This document shows positions 45,201-53,063 of a DNA stretch of 64,000 nt, in pieces. Positions within the stretch are counted from its first letter, which is position 1. Each line of letters begins with the position of its first letter. The position numbers were made by a program, and so were the translations under genes. The notes beneath the pieces are model-generated. The model saw only the letters and a program-made list of their open reading frames with translations, was not told the DNA's origin and made no database searches. The DNA is from Flavobacterium anhuiense (GTDB lineage: Bacteria; Bacteroidota; Bacteroidia; Flavobacteriales; Flavobacteriaceae), in assembly GCF_900101855.1 (NCBI RefSeq), contig NZ_FMVC01000003.1, forward strand, positions 518,902 through 582,901. The letters run 5' to 3'.

Positions 45201-45256
45201 AAAGCTCCGGAGGAGCGACATATATTATAGAAATATGTTGCTCCTCCGGAGCTTTT
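45201..45256. repeat. CTCCGGAG-family REP-like hairpin
   Basis: AAAGCTCCGGAGGAGC (from 45201) is perfectly complementary to GCTCCTCCGGAGCTTT (ending 45255), with an inner extension GACATAT/ATATGTT and a short loop. It is followed by a GCCCCGCTGGGC hairpin near 45292. It is GC-rich in AT-rich DNA and lies in the 404-base gap 45103-45506. The rest of that gap (45310-45506) is AT-rich with several GTCG/CGAC words and no gene. Confidence 0.7.
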
Positions 45257-45506
45257 ACCATATGTTACATTGAAATTCTATAAATATTGTGCCCCGCTGG
45301 GCTTTACCAATAAAATAATTTTCGTTCCCAACATCCATTCAAAAAAGCTATTCTTTTAAAACAACCCCTTTTTTATGCATTTTGTCGTTTATTTTAAACA
45401 ATTTGACGATGATTCTGTCGTTATTAAAAAAAAACAGTTCGACAATTTTTGTCTTTTTTGAGATAAAATTTGCAGAATGAAATTGCAATAAAAATTAATA
45501 ATCAGA

Positions 45507-45941
45507 ATGAAAAACATAACCATATTAGAAGCAGGTTTAATTTTAAGAATAGTTTTAGCCATCACAATGCTTTCAGCTGTAGCTGATCGATTTGGAATCT
45601 GGGGAGCTCCAGGCTCAAACGGAGTCGCATGGGGAAATTGGGAGAACTTTGTAGTTTACACTAACACTTTAAATCCTTACGCAAATAAAGCAACAGCAGA
45701 AATTTTAGGCGCGATTGCCACTTTCTTTGAAGTTGTGTTGAGTCTGCTATTATTGTTTGGCTTTAAAACCAGACTTGCCGCTTTAGGAACTGCTTTTTTA
45801 TTGTTCTTTTTTGGATTTGCAATGGCCGTTTCGGTTTCAGTAAAAGCGCCTTTCGATTATTCGGTTTGGACAAGTGCGGCGGCGGCTTTATTATTGGCCA
45901 ATATCGGGAAAACAGCTTTTGCTGTTGACAATAGGATATAG
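45507..45941 (+). CDS. DoxX-like / DoxD-type membrane protein
   Basis: This 144-residue protein has four hydrophobic segments. The family pattern is AGLILRIVLAITMLSAVADRFGIWG, then GAIATFFEVVLSLLLLFGFKTRLAALGTAFLLFFFGFAMA. It resembles the small DoxD-like subunit of thiosulfate:quinone oxidoreductase and the wider DoxX group. No partner subunit (DoxA) is adjacent, so thiosulfate oxidation is not supported. The TauE/SafE exporter gene 200 bp downstream is sulfur-related in name, but that family is broad. The catalytic role is unknown. Confidence 0.8.
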   Translation: MKNITILEAGLILRIVLAITMLSAVADRFGIWGAPGSNGVAWGNWENFVVYTNTLNPYANKATAEILGAIATFFEVVLSLLLLFGFKTRLAALGTAFLLFFFGFAMAVSVSVKAPFDYSVWTSAAAALLLANIGKTAFAVDNRI

Positions 45942-46067
45942 TTTTTGGTTGATGGTTGATAGTTACGGCTCTCTATAGCTTTGACAAAACTATAAACTTC
46001 AAAAAGTCAAAACAAAAAACACTAAAACAAACAACCAACCAAAAACTACAAACCATCAACTATAAAC
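45941..46067. repeat. GGTTGAT heptad inverted repeat
   Basis: GTTTTTGGTTGATGGTTGATAG (45941-45962) and ACAACCAACC...AACCATCAACTATAAAC (46029-46067) are partly complementary. The words repeat with a period of about 7 bp. The repeat lies between the DoxX-like gene and the TauE gene. Confidence 0.5.
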
Positions 46068-46140
46068 ATTTTTAAGGTATATTTAAGTTCGTGAACAAAT
46101 TTGTATTCGTAAATTAGCAAATACAAAAACACATCACTAA

Positions 46141-46977
46141 ATGACAATACTTACCTTTACGCTTATAATGATTCTGGGTGCTTTTTTAGCAGGTTTTATC
46201 GGTTCATTATCAGGCTTAGGAGGCGGTATCATTATTATTCCGCTTCTTACTATTATTCTCGGTGTCGATATTCATTATGCCATTGGAGCCGCTTTGGTCT
46301 CTGTTATTGCTACTTCTTCTGGCTCTGCCGCAGCTTATGTAAAAGAAGGGATCACCAACATGAGAATGGGAATTTTTCTCGAAATCGCCACTACTATCGG
46401 AGCGGTTTGCGGTGCCTTGCTTTCTACAATTGCCCCTACTTCTTTTATAGCGGTTTTATTCGGTTTAACGCTGATTTTTTCTGCAATTAATTCGTTACGA
46501 AAAAAAGAAGAACACATTGTCTTGGAGTCTAGTTCGCTGGCAAAAAAACTAAAATTAGACGGAACTTATCCTTCTCACGATGGTGAGATCATAAAATACG
46601 GAACTAAAAACGTGCTTGGCGGCTTCAGCATGATGGGAGTTGCCGGAATGATGTCTGGTCTTCTCGGAATTGGTTCTGGCGCTTTTAAAGTGATTGCAAT
46701 GGACAATATCATGCGCGTTCCCTTTAAAGTTTCCACCACAACCAGTAATTTTATGATGGGAGTTACAGCAATGGCGAGTTCTGTCATTTATATTCAAAAA
46801 GGATATATCGAACCTGGAATCTGTATGCCGGTTGTAATTGGAGTTTTGTTTGGTGCCATGGCTGGAGCCAAGATCTTAGTACGAACAAATCCGAAGAAGT
46901 TGAGAATATTTTTTGCCTGCCTGATTTTTGTTTTGGCAATAAACATGATTTATAACGGACTAAATGGAAAAATCTAA
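46141..46977 (+). CDS. TauE/SafE family anion permease
   Basis: This 278-residue polytopic protein has two homologous halves. Each has a Gly-rich helix: GSLSGLGGGIIIIPLLTIILG (near residues 22-42) and MSGLLGIGSGAFKVIAM (about 175-191). About eight transmembrane segments are seen. The family exports sulfite, sulfonates or related organic anions. The substrate here cannot be told. The gene overlaps the next one, a DUF1634 membrane protein, by 14 bp. This TauE-DUF1634 pairing recurs in bacteria and suggests that the two proteins work together. Confidence 0.9.
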   Translation: MTILTFTLIMILGAFLAGFIGSLSGLGGGIIIIPLLTIILGVDIHYAIGAALVSVIATSSGSAAAYVKEGITNMRMGIFLEIATTIGAVCGALLSTIAPTSFIAVLFGLTLIFSAINSLRKKEEHIVLESSSLAKKLKLDGTYPSHDGEIIKYGTKNVLGGFSMMGVAGMMSGLLGIGSGAFKVIAMDNIMRVPFKVSTTTSNFMMGVTAMASSVIYIQKGYIEPGICMPVVIGVLFGAMAGAKILVRTNPKKLRIFFACLIFVLAINMIYNGLNGKI

Positions 46978-47371
46978 TATGGTACAGGAAGAAAAATTTG
47001 GAGAAAAAGATTTTCAAACCATTATAGGAAACCTGCTTCGTTACGGAGTTTGGATTTCACTGTCAGTAGCCTTTATCGGCGGAATTGTATATTTGATTCA
47101 CAACGGAAATCAGATTGAAGATTATTCTGTTTTTAAAGAAAATGATAGAAATATATTTGAAGTAATTGCGGCTGTTTACAATGGTGCAATTCAAGGAAAT
47201 GGTGAATCCTTAATATTTACTGGTATTATTTTGCTTTTCCTTACGCCAGTTTTACGTGTTTTGCTTTCGCTATTTTCGTTTTTATTAGAAAAAGATTATT
47301 TATATGTCGCCATTACATTAATTGTTATTGCGATTATTATTATCAGTATTTCATTTGGATTCTCACACTAG
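46964..47371 (+). CDS. DUF1634 membrane protein, partner of TauE
   Basis: This 135-residue protein has three predicted transmembrane helices (GVWISLSVAFIGGIVYLI, SLIFTGIILLFLTPVLRVLLSLFSFLL, YLYVAITLIVIAIIIISISFGF). Sequence and neighbour match the DUF1634 family. The start overlaps the TauE stop by 14 bp; a second ATG at 46979 would remove the overlap. Co-translation suggests an accessory role for the TauE permease. No catalytic residues are recognised. Confidence 0.85.
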   Translation: MEKSNMVQEEKFGEKDFQTIIGNLLRYGVWISLSVAFIGGIVYLIHNGNQIEDYSVFKENDRNIFEVIAAVYNGAIQGNGESLIFTGIILLFLTPVLRVLLSLFSFLLEKDYLYVAITLIVIAIIIISISFGFSH

Positions 47372-47377
47372 ATAATT

Positions 47378-47466
47378 GTAGATTTTAGATTTCAGATTTC
47401 AGATTTTAGATTTTGAAATTTGGAATTTGGAATTTCTCAATATTGGAATTTCTCAATATTGGAATT
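47378..47466. repeat. Heptad AGATTTT/GGAATTT repeats
   Basis: Runs of about 7 bp (TAGATTT, CAGATTT, GGAATTT), then the duplicated 16-mer CTCAATATTGGAATTT, lie between the DUF1634 gene and the next gene. An apparent N-terminal extension of the next frame (47420-47479) is made of this repeat. Confidence 0.6.
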
Positions 47467-47479
47467 TAAAATTAAGCTT

Positions 47480-48502
47480 ATGGAAATAGGAATAGACAGT
47501 TTTGCTTCGGCAATGTACGGCGATAACAATACACTGAGCAGTGTTGATGCCATGGAACAGCTATTGCAGAGAATTGAATTTGCAGATCAGGCTGGTCTAG
47601 ATGTTTTCGGAATTGGTGAACATCACAAAAAAGAATTTTTAGATTCTGCTACAGCTGTTATTTTGAGTGCAGCGGCGGCAAGGACAAAAAATATTCGACT
47701 CTCAAGTGCTGTAACCGTTTTAAGTGCAGCAGATCCTGTTAGAGTTTATCAGAGTTTTGCGACTTTAGATTTAATTTCAAAAGGAAGAACTGAAATTGTT
47801 GTAGGTAGAGGATCTGCCATTGAAGCTTATCCCCTTTTTGGATATGATTTGAGAGATTATGATGCTCTTTTTAAAGAAAAACTCGAGCTATTGCTTCAAA
47901 TCAGAGACAATGAATTTGTTACTTGGGAAGGAAAATTTCGTCCTGCGCTAAATAATTTACCGGTTTACCCAAGAGCTTTACAGGAAAAATTGCCTATTTG
48001 GCTTGGCGTTGGCGGAACACCTGAATCTTTTATTAGAGCAGGTTCGTTGGGACTTCCCTTAATGGTTGCCATAATTGGCGGGCAAACACATCGTTTCAGA
48101 CCTTTAATCGATTTATACCGAGAAGCTGGAAAAGCTGCAGGATATAAACCTAACGAATTAAAAGTTGGTTTACATTCGCCTGGTTATGTTGGCACTACCA
48201 CAGAAAAAGCAATTGAAGAATACTATCCTGGATATGCTGAATTATGGACCAAATTAGGCTATGAAAGAGGTTGGCCTCCTGTAACAAGAGGAAAATTTGA
48301 CGGGTTAATTGATGATTTAGGCGTTTTAATCGTTGGAGGTCCAGAAAGAACTGCAGAGAAAATCCTTCGTCACAGCGAAGCACTGGGCGGTGTTGACCGA
48401 TTTACTTTTCAGATGGACAATGCTGGATTGACACACAAACAATTAATGAATGCCATTGAATTGATTGGTACAAAATTGATTCCGTTGATTAAGAAGGCAT
48501 AA
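47480..48502 (+). CDS. LLM-class flavin-dependent oxidoreductase
   Basis: The protein has 340 residues from ATG 47480 (MEIGIDSFASAMYG). The annotated upstream frame back to 47420 would read through a heptad repeat and is rejected. It is a luciferase-like monooxygenase TIM barrel: QAGLDVFGIGEHHKKEFLDSATAVILSAAAARTKNIRLSSAVTVLS near the N-terminus and ASLGLPLMVAIIGG-type core (here GSLGLPLMVAII). The pattern DPVRVYQSFATLDLISKGRTEIVVGRGS is characteristic of the LLM subgroup that is often paired with no obvious flavin reductase. The substrate is unknown. Confidence 0.88.
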   Translation: MEIGIDSFASAMYGDNNTLSSVDAMEQLLQRIEFADQAGLDVFGIGEHHKKEFLDSATAVILSAAAARTKNIRLSSAVTVLSAADPVRVYQSFATLDLISKGRTEIVVGRGSAIEAYPLFGYDLRDYDALFKEKLELLLQIRDNEFVTWEGKFRPALNNLPVYPRALQEKLPIWLGVGGTPESFIRAGSLGLPLMVAIIGGQTHRFRPLIDLYREAGKAAGYKPNELKVGLHSPGYVGTTTEKAIEEYYPGYAELWTKLGYERGWPPVTRGKFDGLIDDLGVLIVGGPERTAEKILRHSEALGGVDRFTFQMDNAGLTHKQLMNAIELIGTKLIPLIKKA

Positions 48503-48517
48503 TTATATTCTCGCAAT

Positions 48518-48581
48518 CCCGATAAATATCGGGAGCAAAGACGCAAAGATTTTTTTTAAGCCACTCCCGATAGCTATCGGG
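48518..48581. repeat. Two CCCGATA..TATCGGG palindromes inside a GCAAAG/CACAGATT element
   Basis: CCCGATAAATATCGGG (48518-48533) and CCCGATAGCTATCGGG (48566-48581) are 16-bp palindromes, each embedded in other dispersed-repeat words (GCAAAGACGCAAAG; CACAGATTAAAAGG). Further copies are at 58895-58910 (one base different) and 60591-60606. Confidence 0.75.
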
Positions 48582-48656
48582 ACACACAGATTAAAAGGAT
48601 TTTTTATAAATTAAATAGCGTCCAGCTTTAGCTGGATGAAATTATAAAATAAAATT

Positions 48657-48697
48657 AAAGGCTTTAGACAAACATCTCTAGTTTGTCTAAAGCCTTT
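48657..48697. terminator. Bidirectional terminator between convergent genes
   Basis: A perfect 17-bp stem (AAAGGCTTTAGACAAAC, 48657-48673; complement 48681-48697) with a 7-nt loop lies between the LLM oxidoreductase gene (plus) and the siderophore receptor gene (minus), flanked by A- and T-rich DNA. A smaller TCCAGC-TTTA-GCTGGA hairpin is at 48621-48636. Confidence 0.7.
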
Positions 48698-48767
48698 ATT
48701 CCTTTATTCCTTTGTTACTTTGTTACTATAATCCTCAGAATCTTAGTCCCTCAGAACCTTAGCCCCT

Positions 48768-51206
48768 TTAAAACTTATAAGTAACCCCAACTCTAAAATT
48801 TCTTGGAGCTTCAGCCTGCCAGTAATAAGCATTTAACCAACTGTAGAATGAACCGCTATATAAATATTTATCTAAGATGTTGAATACGTTTGCAGTAACT
48901 TTGACTTTACCAGTTTCATAAGATAAACCTCCATCCAATTTAAAGTAAGAAGGTAATTTTTGAAGACCTTCACTCCAAGTATCTGTTTGGCGTCCGTCAA
49001 GGAAAGTTCCTCCAAGAGAAGCACCAAAACCTTTTAATTTTCCATGCTGAAGCGTGTAATTTAACCATGCATTTGCAGTGTGTTTTGCATAACCAGGCAC
49101 AATATCTCCAACCTTAATACCATTAGCTTGAGAAACAGCTGGATCAACTTTAGTTACCGTTGATTCTGTAAAGGCATAATTTGCAATAAGATTTAAACCA
49201 TCAAAGATTTTTCCTCTAACATCAAATTCAACACCGCGAGCTCTTTTTTCTCCCAAAACAATTTTATACTGTTCGTTTGGCTGATTACTAGGATCTGCTG
49301 TTAACTCATTCTTCTTTAAGATATTGTAAACCGATACACTTGTATTCCAAGAACCGTCAAACCAATCTTTTTTAAGTCCAAATTCAACATTATTTCCAGT
49401 AAGAGGTTTTACATCGCCACTTCTCACTACACCAGATTGAGGTGTAAAAGCTTGATCATATAACCCGTAAATAGCAAAATCATCAGTAATAGAATAACTT
49501 AAACCAGCACGAGGCGTAATATGGCTATCCTCAATTGGTTCTGCCTCGTAGCTGCTAGTTTGACTAATCCAAGTATATCTTGCAGCAAGGGTCAATCTTA
49601 ATCTATTTTCTAAAAAGCCAAGCTCATCTTGAACATAACCTGCCGCATATTTCGAACCGTAAAGTCCGCCAGCTCTTTGGCTTAAAGGAGTATCGTGATC
49701 AAATTGCGGTAAACCATTTGATGGCGTACCATAATTTGGATTATAAACATTAAACGGATTATCAACTGTATCTAAATCATGAGATTGTCCCCAATCTGCC
49801 ATATAATCTTTGTTTCCTAAATCTACTCCACCCAATACTTTATGAGAAACATTTCCTGTATTGAATTTTCCGTTTACGAAAATCTGTCCTAAATACATAT
49901 TACTTTCTGCATCCCAAATACCAACATTTCTGATAATCTCACCAGCAGCAAGGTTTCCTTCCGGAATGCCATCAAAATTTCTATCAACTGGTCCAGGACC
50001 AACAACACCCGGCCAAGAGCTATATCCCTGCTGAATGTATTTAAAATAAGACGTTTGCGCTGTAAGTTTCCAGTTTTCGTCAAACTTATGTTCGAACTGT
50101 AGATAACCACTATGATCTTGAATGTTTGTGTCTGGCAATCCTGGCTGTGTCATTGTAAAATTGCGAGGTAAGGTTGCATAACCTCCTGCTTGTGGTCCAA
50201 AAACATAGTAAGAACCTACTTCGGTCATATTTGCATATTGAAAGTTGTATTCAAATGTCAATTTTGTTTTATCATCAATCTGATAAGAAATTACAGGAGC
50301 AATTACGTAACGGTCGTTATGCTCAAACGGACGGAATGATCCTTTCTTTTGTGCTGCTCCGTTAAAACGGTATAATAATTTTCCTTTTTTATCTAGTTTT
50401 CCATCAAGATCAAGACTTACTCTGTAAAAATCGTAGCTTCCGCCAAGTACACTTACTTCGCCTTTTGTTACTCCCGTAGGCTTTTTAGTCACCACGTTGT
50501 ATAATCCGCTTGGATCGCCGCTTGAAAGCATGAAACCAGCAGGACCTTTTACAAACTCGATATGATCTACAAAACTCATATCTTCTGTTAATGGTCCCCA
50601 AAACGAAGAAACCACGTTAAATCCGTTTCTAAAAGCTTGAATTTGAGAACCTCTCATTGTAATATTCGTATACAAATCTCCCCAATGCTCCAAACGTACA
50701 GCACCACTCACGTTACGGATTACACCGTCACTCATGCTCGTAATCTGCTGGTCTTTTAAAGTCTGTCCGCTTACAATTTGTATGTTTTGAGGAATTTCTA
50801 ATACTGGAGTCTGAAGACGCAATGACAATGAAGGCTTGTCTTGTTTGTATTTATTCTTTTTAATTACCACTTCTTCCAGATCTTCTTGGCTTTCAGAAAG
50901 AGAAAAATTCTTAGTTGTGGTTTGTTTTGAATTGACTAAAATTTTATCCTCAACAGGCTGAATTCCAACACCTTTTAATACAATGGTATATGTTCCTGGC
51001 TTTACATTTTTAATTTCATAATATCCTGAAACACTAGTAATATCTGAATATTTTGTTCCTTTTAAAGCTACAGCTATATTTTCTGCTGGTTTATTGCCAC
51101 TCAAAGAAACTTTCCCGTTTACAGTTCCAAGCTGTTGTGCCATTAGATTTAATGAGCTCAAGAACAGCACGAAAAGATAAACTTTCGGGTTAAAAATTAT
51201 TTTCAT
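48768..51206 (-). CDS. TonB-dependent siderophore receptor
   Basis: This 812-residue protein has a signal peptide (MKIIFNPKVYLFVLFLSSLNLMAQ) and an N-terminal CarboxypepD_reg-like domain (about 25-110). A plug follows with IPQNIQIVSGQTLKDQQITSMSDGVIRNVSGA and HIEFVKGPAGFMLSSGDPSGLYNVVTKKP, typical of siderophore (FhuA/FoxA-like) receptors. The barrel ends in VGVTYKF. It imports ferric siderophores using TonB energy. A promoter TTG-N20-TACTTTTG is visible upstream. Iron control is likely, but I cannot identify a Fur box with confidence. Confidence 0.93.
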   Translation of the reverse strand: MKIIFNPKVYLFVLFLSSLNLMAQQLGTVNGKVSLSGNKPAENIAVALKGTKYSDITSVSGYYEIKNVKPGTYTIVLKGVGIQPVEDKILVNSKQTTTKNFSLSESQEDLEEVVIKKNKYKQDKPSLSLRLQTPVLEIPQNIQIVSGQTLKDQQITSMSDGVIRNVSGAVRLEHWGDLYTNITMRGSQIQAFRNGFNVVSSFWGPLTEDMSFVDHIEFVKGPAGFMLSSGDPSGLYNVVTKKPTGVTKGEVSVLGGSYDFYRVSLDLDGKLDKKGKLLYRFNGAAQKKGSFRPFEHNDRYVIAPVISYQIDDKTKLTFEYNFQYANMTEVGSYYVFGPQAGGYATLPRNFTMTQPGLPDTNIQDHSGYLQFEHKFDENWKLTAQTSYFKYIQQGYSSWPGVVGPGPVDRNFDGIPEGNLAAGEIIRNVGIWDAESNMYLGQIFVNGKFNTGNVSHKVLGGVDLGNKDYMADWGQSHDLDTVDNPFNVYNPNYGTPSNGLPQFDHDTPLSQRAGGLYGSKYAAGYVQDELGFLENRLRLTLAARYTWISQTSSYEAEPIEDSHITPRAGLSYSITDDFAIYGLYDQAFTPQSGVVRSGDVKPLTGNNVEFGLKKDWFDGSWNTSVSVYNILKKNELTADPSNQPNEQYKIVLGEKRARGVEFDVRGKIFDGLNLIANYAFTESTVTKVDPAVSQANGIKVGDIVPGYAKHTANAWLNYTLQHGKLKGFGASLGGTFLDGRQTDTWSEGLQKLPSYFKLDGGLSYETGKVKVTANVFNILDKYLYSGSFYSWLNAYYWQAEAPRNFRVGVTYKF

Positions 51207-51232
51207 TTGGTTTTGATTTTAAATTGAGCGAC

Positions 51233-51263
51233 AAAAGTATGCGCAAATCTTAACTTTTCCAAA
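51233..51263 (-). promoter_or_regulatory. Bacteroidetes-type promoter of the siderophore receptor
   Basis: On the minus strand TTG (51263-51261) is followed after 20 nt by TACTTTTG (51240-51233), in accord with TTG-N17-23-TAnnTTTG. The start codon lies 27 bp downstream of the -7 box. Confidence 0.55.
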
Positions 51264-51444
51264 TTATTTTAATTCATTCTAAATAAATAAAACAAATTAT
51301 GCTAAATCAGTCAGAATAAATTTAAAAACCATAATTTTTAAGTTATTTCCTGACAATATTAATCTACATTAAGTCCCGAACCAAAATCTATTTCTATCTT
51401 TATACTTCGAAATTTCTAAAACCAAAAACAAATAACTTCCTGAT

Positions 51445-52722
51445 ATGAAATCAAATACAATAAGAAAAGTCGCCATTGTAGGTTATAACAGAATTCCTTT
51501 TGCGAGAGCCAATACAGCTTATTCTAACGTAGGAAACAAAGAAATGATGACCGCATCGCTCAATGGTCTTATTGACAAATACAATCTAAAAGGAAAATTA
51601 TTGGGAGAAGTTGCCGGAGGTGCCGTAATCAAACATACTTACGACAATAATTTGATTCGCGAATGTGTCATGCAAACCAGTCTTGACCCCGCTACTCCTG
51701 CTTGCGATTTACAGCAAGCCTGCGATACAGGGATTGAAAGCGCTATTTACATTGCCAATAAAATTGCTCTCGGACAAATCGATTCTGGAATTGCGGGCGG
51801 TGTAGATTCTATCAGTGATATGCCGATTGCTGTGAGCGAGAAACTTCGAAAAATATTGCTAGATGCCCGAAAAGCAAAATCATTGGGTGAAAAAATCAAA
51901 ACCTTTCTAAAACTTCGTCCGAAAGATTTATCTCCATTAGTTCCTCGAAATGAAGAATCACAAACGGGACTTTCTATGGGCGGACATACTGAAATTACTG
52001 CAAAATATTATAAAATATCACGCGAAGAACAAGATGAGTTTGCCTTAAAAAGCCATTTGAATATGGCAAAGGCTTATGACGAAGGTTTTTTTGCTGATAT
52101 GATAACTCCTTTCAACGGATTAGACAAAGATAATAACCTAAGAAGAGACAGTACAATTGAAAAATTAGCAAAACTAAGTCCTGCTTTTGATAAAATAAAC
52201 GGTACTTTGACCGCAGGAAATTCAACTCCGCTAACAGACGGTGCTTCTTGTGTTCTTTTGGCTAGCGAAGAATGGGCAAAAGAACAGGGACTTCCTATTT
52301 TGGCTTATATCACTTTCGCAGAAATTGCTGCAATTGAGTATGTCAAAAATCAGCAAAATCTTTTGTTAGCGCCTTTGTTTGCTGCTTCTAGAATGTTGGA
52401 AAAAGCAGAATTAAACCTGCAAGATTTTGACTATTATGAGATTCATGAAGCTTTTGCAGCGCAGGTTTTAGCTACTTTAAAAATTTGGGAAAGTCCAGAA
52501 TTGAGTGCCGAAATTGGCTTAAAGAAAACTTTAGGCGCTATTGCTCGAAATAAATTGAATGTAAAAGGCAGCAGTTTGGCGGCAGCGCATCCTTTTGCTG
52601 CAACTGGAGGAAGAATTATTGGTGTAATGGCAAAACTGCTTAACGAAAAAGGTTCTGGAAGAGGGTTAATTTCTATTTGTGCCGCGGGCGGACAAGGAGT
52701 AACGATGATAATTGAGAAATAA
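51445..52722 (+). CDS. Acetyl-CoA C-acyltransferase (thiolase)
   Basis: This 425-residue protein is related to FadI-type thiolases. The nucleophile Cys is expected at about residue 93 in the QQACDTGIESA stretch, where most thiolases have CSSG or CASG. The other active-site parts are present: YEIHEAFAAQ (His), AAHPFAATGGR (His) and ISICAAGGQGVTMI (second Cys). It would catalyse thiolytic cleavage of 3-ketoacyl-CoA in beta-oxidation or the reverse condensation. There is no FadJ-like partner nearby, so it is an orphan gene, and a terminator follows. The unusual CDTG at the nucleophile is a point to note, but the Cys is retained. Confidence 0.88.
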   Translation: MKSNTIRKVAIVGYNRIPFARANTAYSNVGNKEMMTASLNGLIDKYNLKGKLLGEVAGGAVIKHTYDNNLIRECVMQTSLDPATPACDLQQACDTGIESAIYIANKIALGQIDSGIAGGVDSISDMPIAVSEKLRKILLDARKAKSLGEKIKTFLKLRPKDLSPLVPRNEESQTGLSMGGHTEITAKYYKISREEQDEFALKSHLNMAKAYDEGFFADMITPFNGLDKDNNLRRDSTIEKLAKLSPAFDKINGTLTAGNSTPLTDGASCVLLASEEWAKEQGLPILAYITFAEIAAIEYVKNQQNLLLAPLFAASRMLEKAELNLQDFDYYEIHEAFAAQVLATLKIWESPELSAEIGLKKTLGAIARNKLNVKGSSLAAAHPFAATGGRIIGVMAKLLNEKGSGRGLISICAAGGQGVTMIIEK

Positions 52723-52752
52723 TTCCTCTTTCACAATTTAATTTTATAATCT

Positions 52753-52798
52753 GCTAAATCTGCGGGAAAAGAAACCACGCAGATTTAGCTTTTTTTTT
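52753..52798 (+). terminator. Terminator formed by a CGCAGATT-family repeat
   Basis: GCTAAATCTGCG (52753-52764) pairs perfectly with CGCAGATTTAGC (52778-52789), and a run of T follows. It lies 31 bp past the thiolase stop and shows how this dispersed repeat family can serve as an intrinsic terminator. The rest of the 341-base gap to 53063 is AT-rich with a -7-like TAAATTTG at 53024-53031 and no gene I can support. Confidence 0.75.
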
Positions 52799-53063
52799 AA
52801 AATATCCCTAAAATGAATGATATAAAATTTGGAAGGAAGAGATTATTCATCAGAAAAAAATGCAAAATAAATCTTCTTCAGTAGTTTTTTCCAACAATTC
52901 AAAACACTACAAAAACTTTACAAAATAATTCTAACAGTCAAGTATTCCTAATCCAAATCAGGCTGTTATTCTGTCTAAAGAAAACATAACATTAGAATCT
53001 TAAATAATTATACAGAAAAGGGGTAAATTTGAGTACCCAAACCTATAAAATTTCTGAATAATT

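Noticed and set aside
47420..47479. Upstream extension of the LLM oxidoreductase frame
   Set aside because: It reads through a heptad GGAATTT repeat; the family N-terminus begins at ATG 47480.
52860..53063. Short frames in the gap before the sugar-dehydrogenase-like gene
   Set aside because: They are below about 25 codons and show no conserved motif or supporting spacing.
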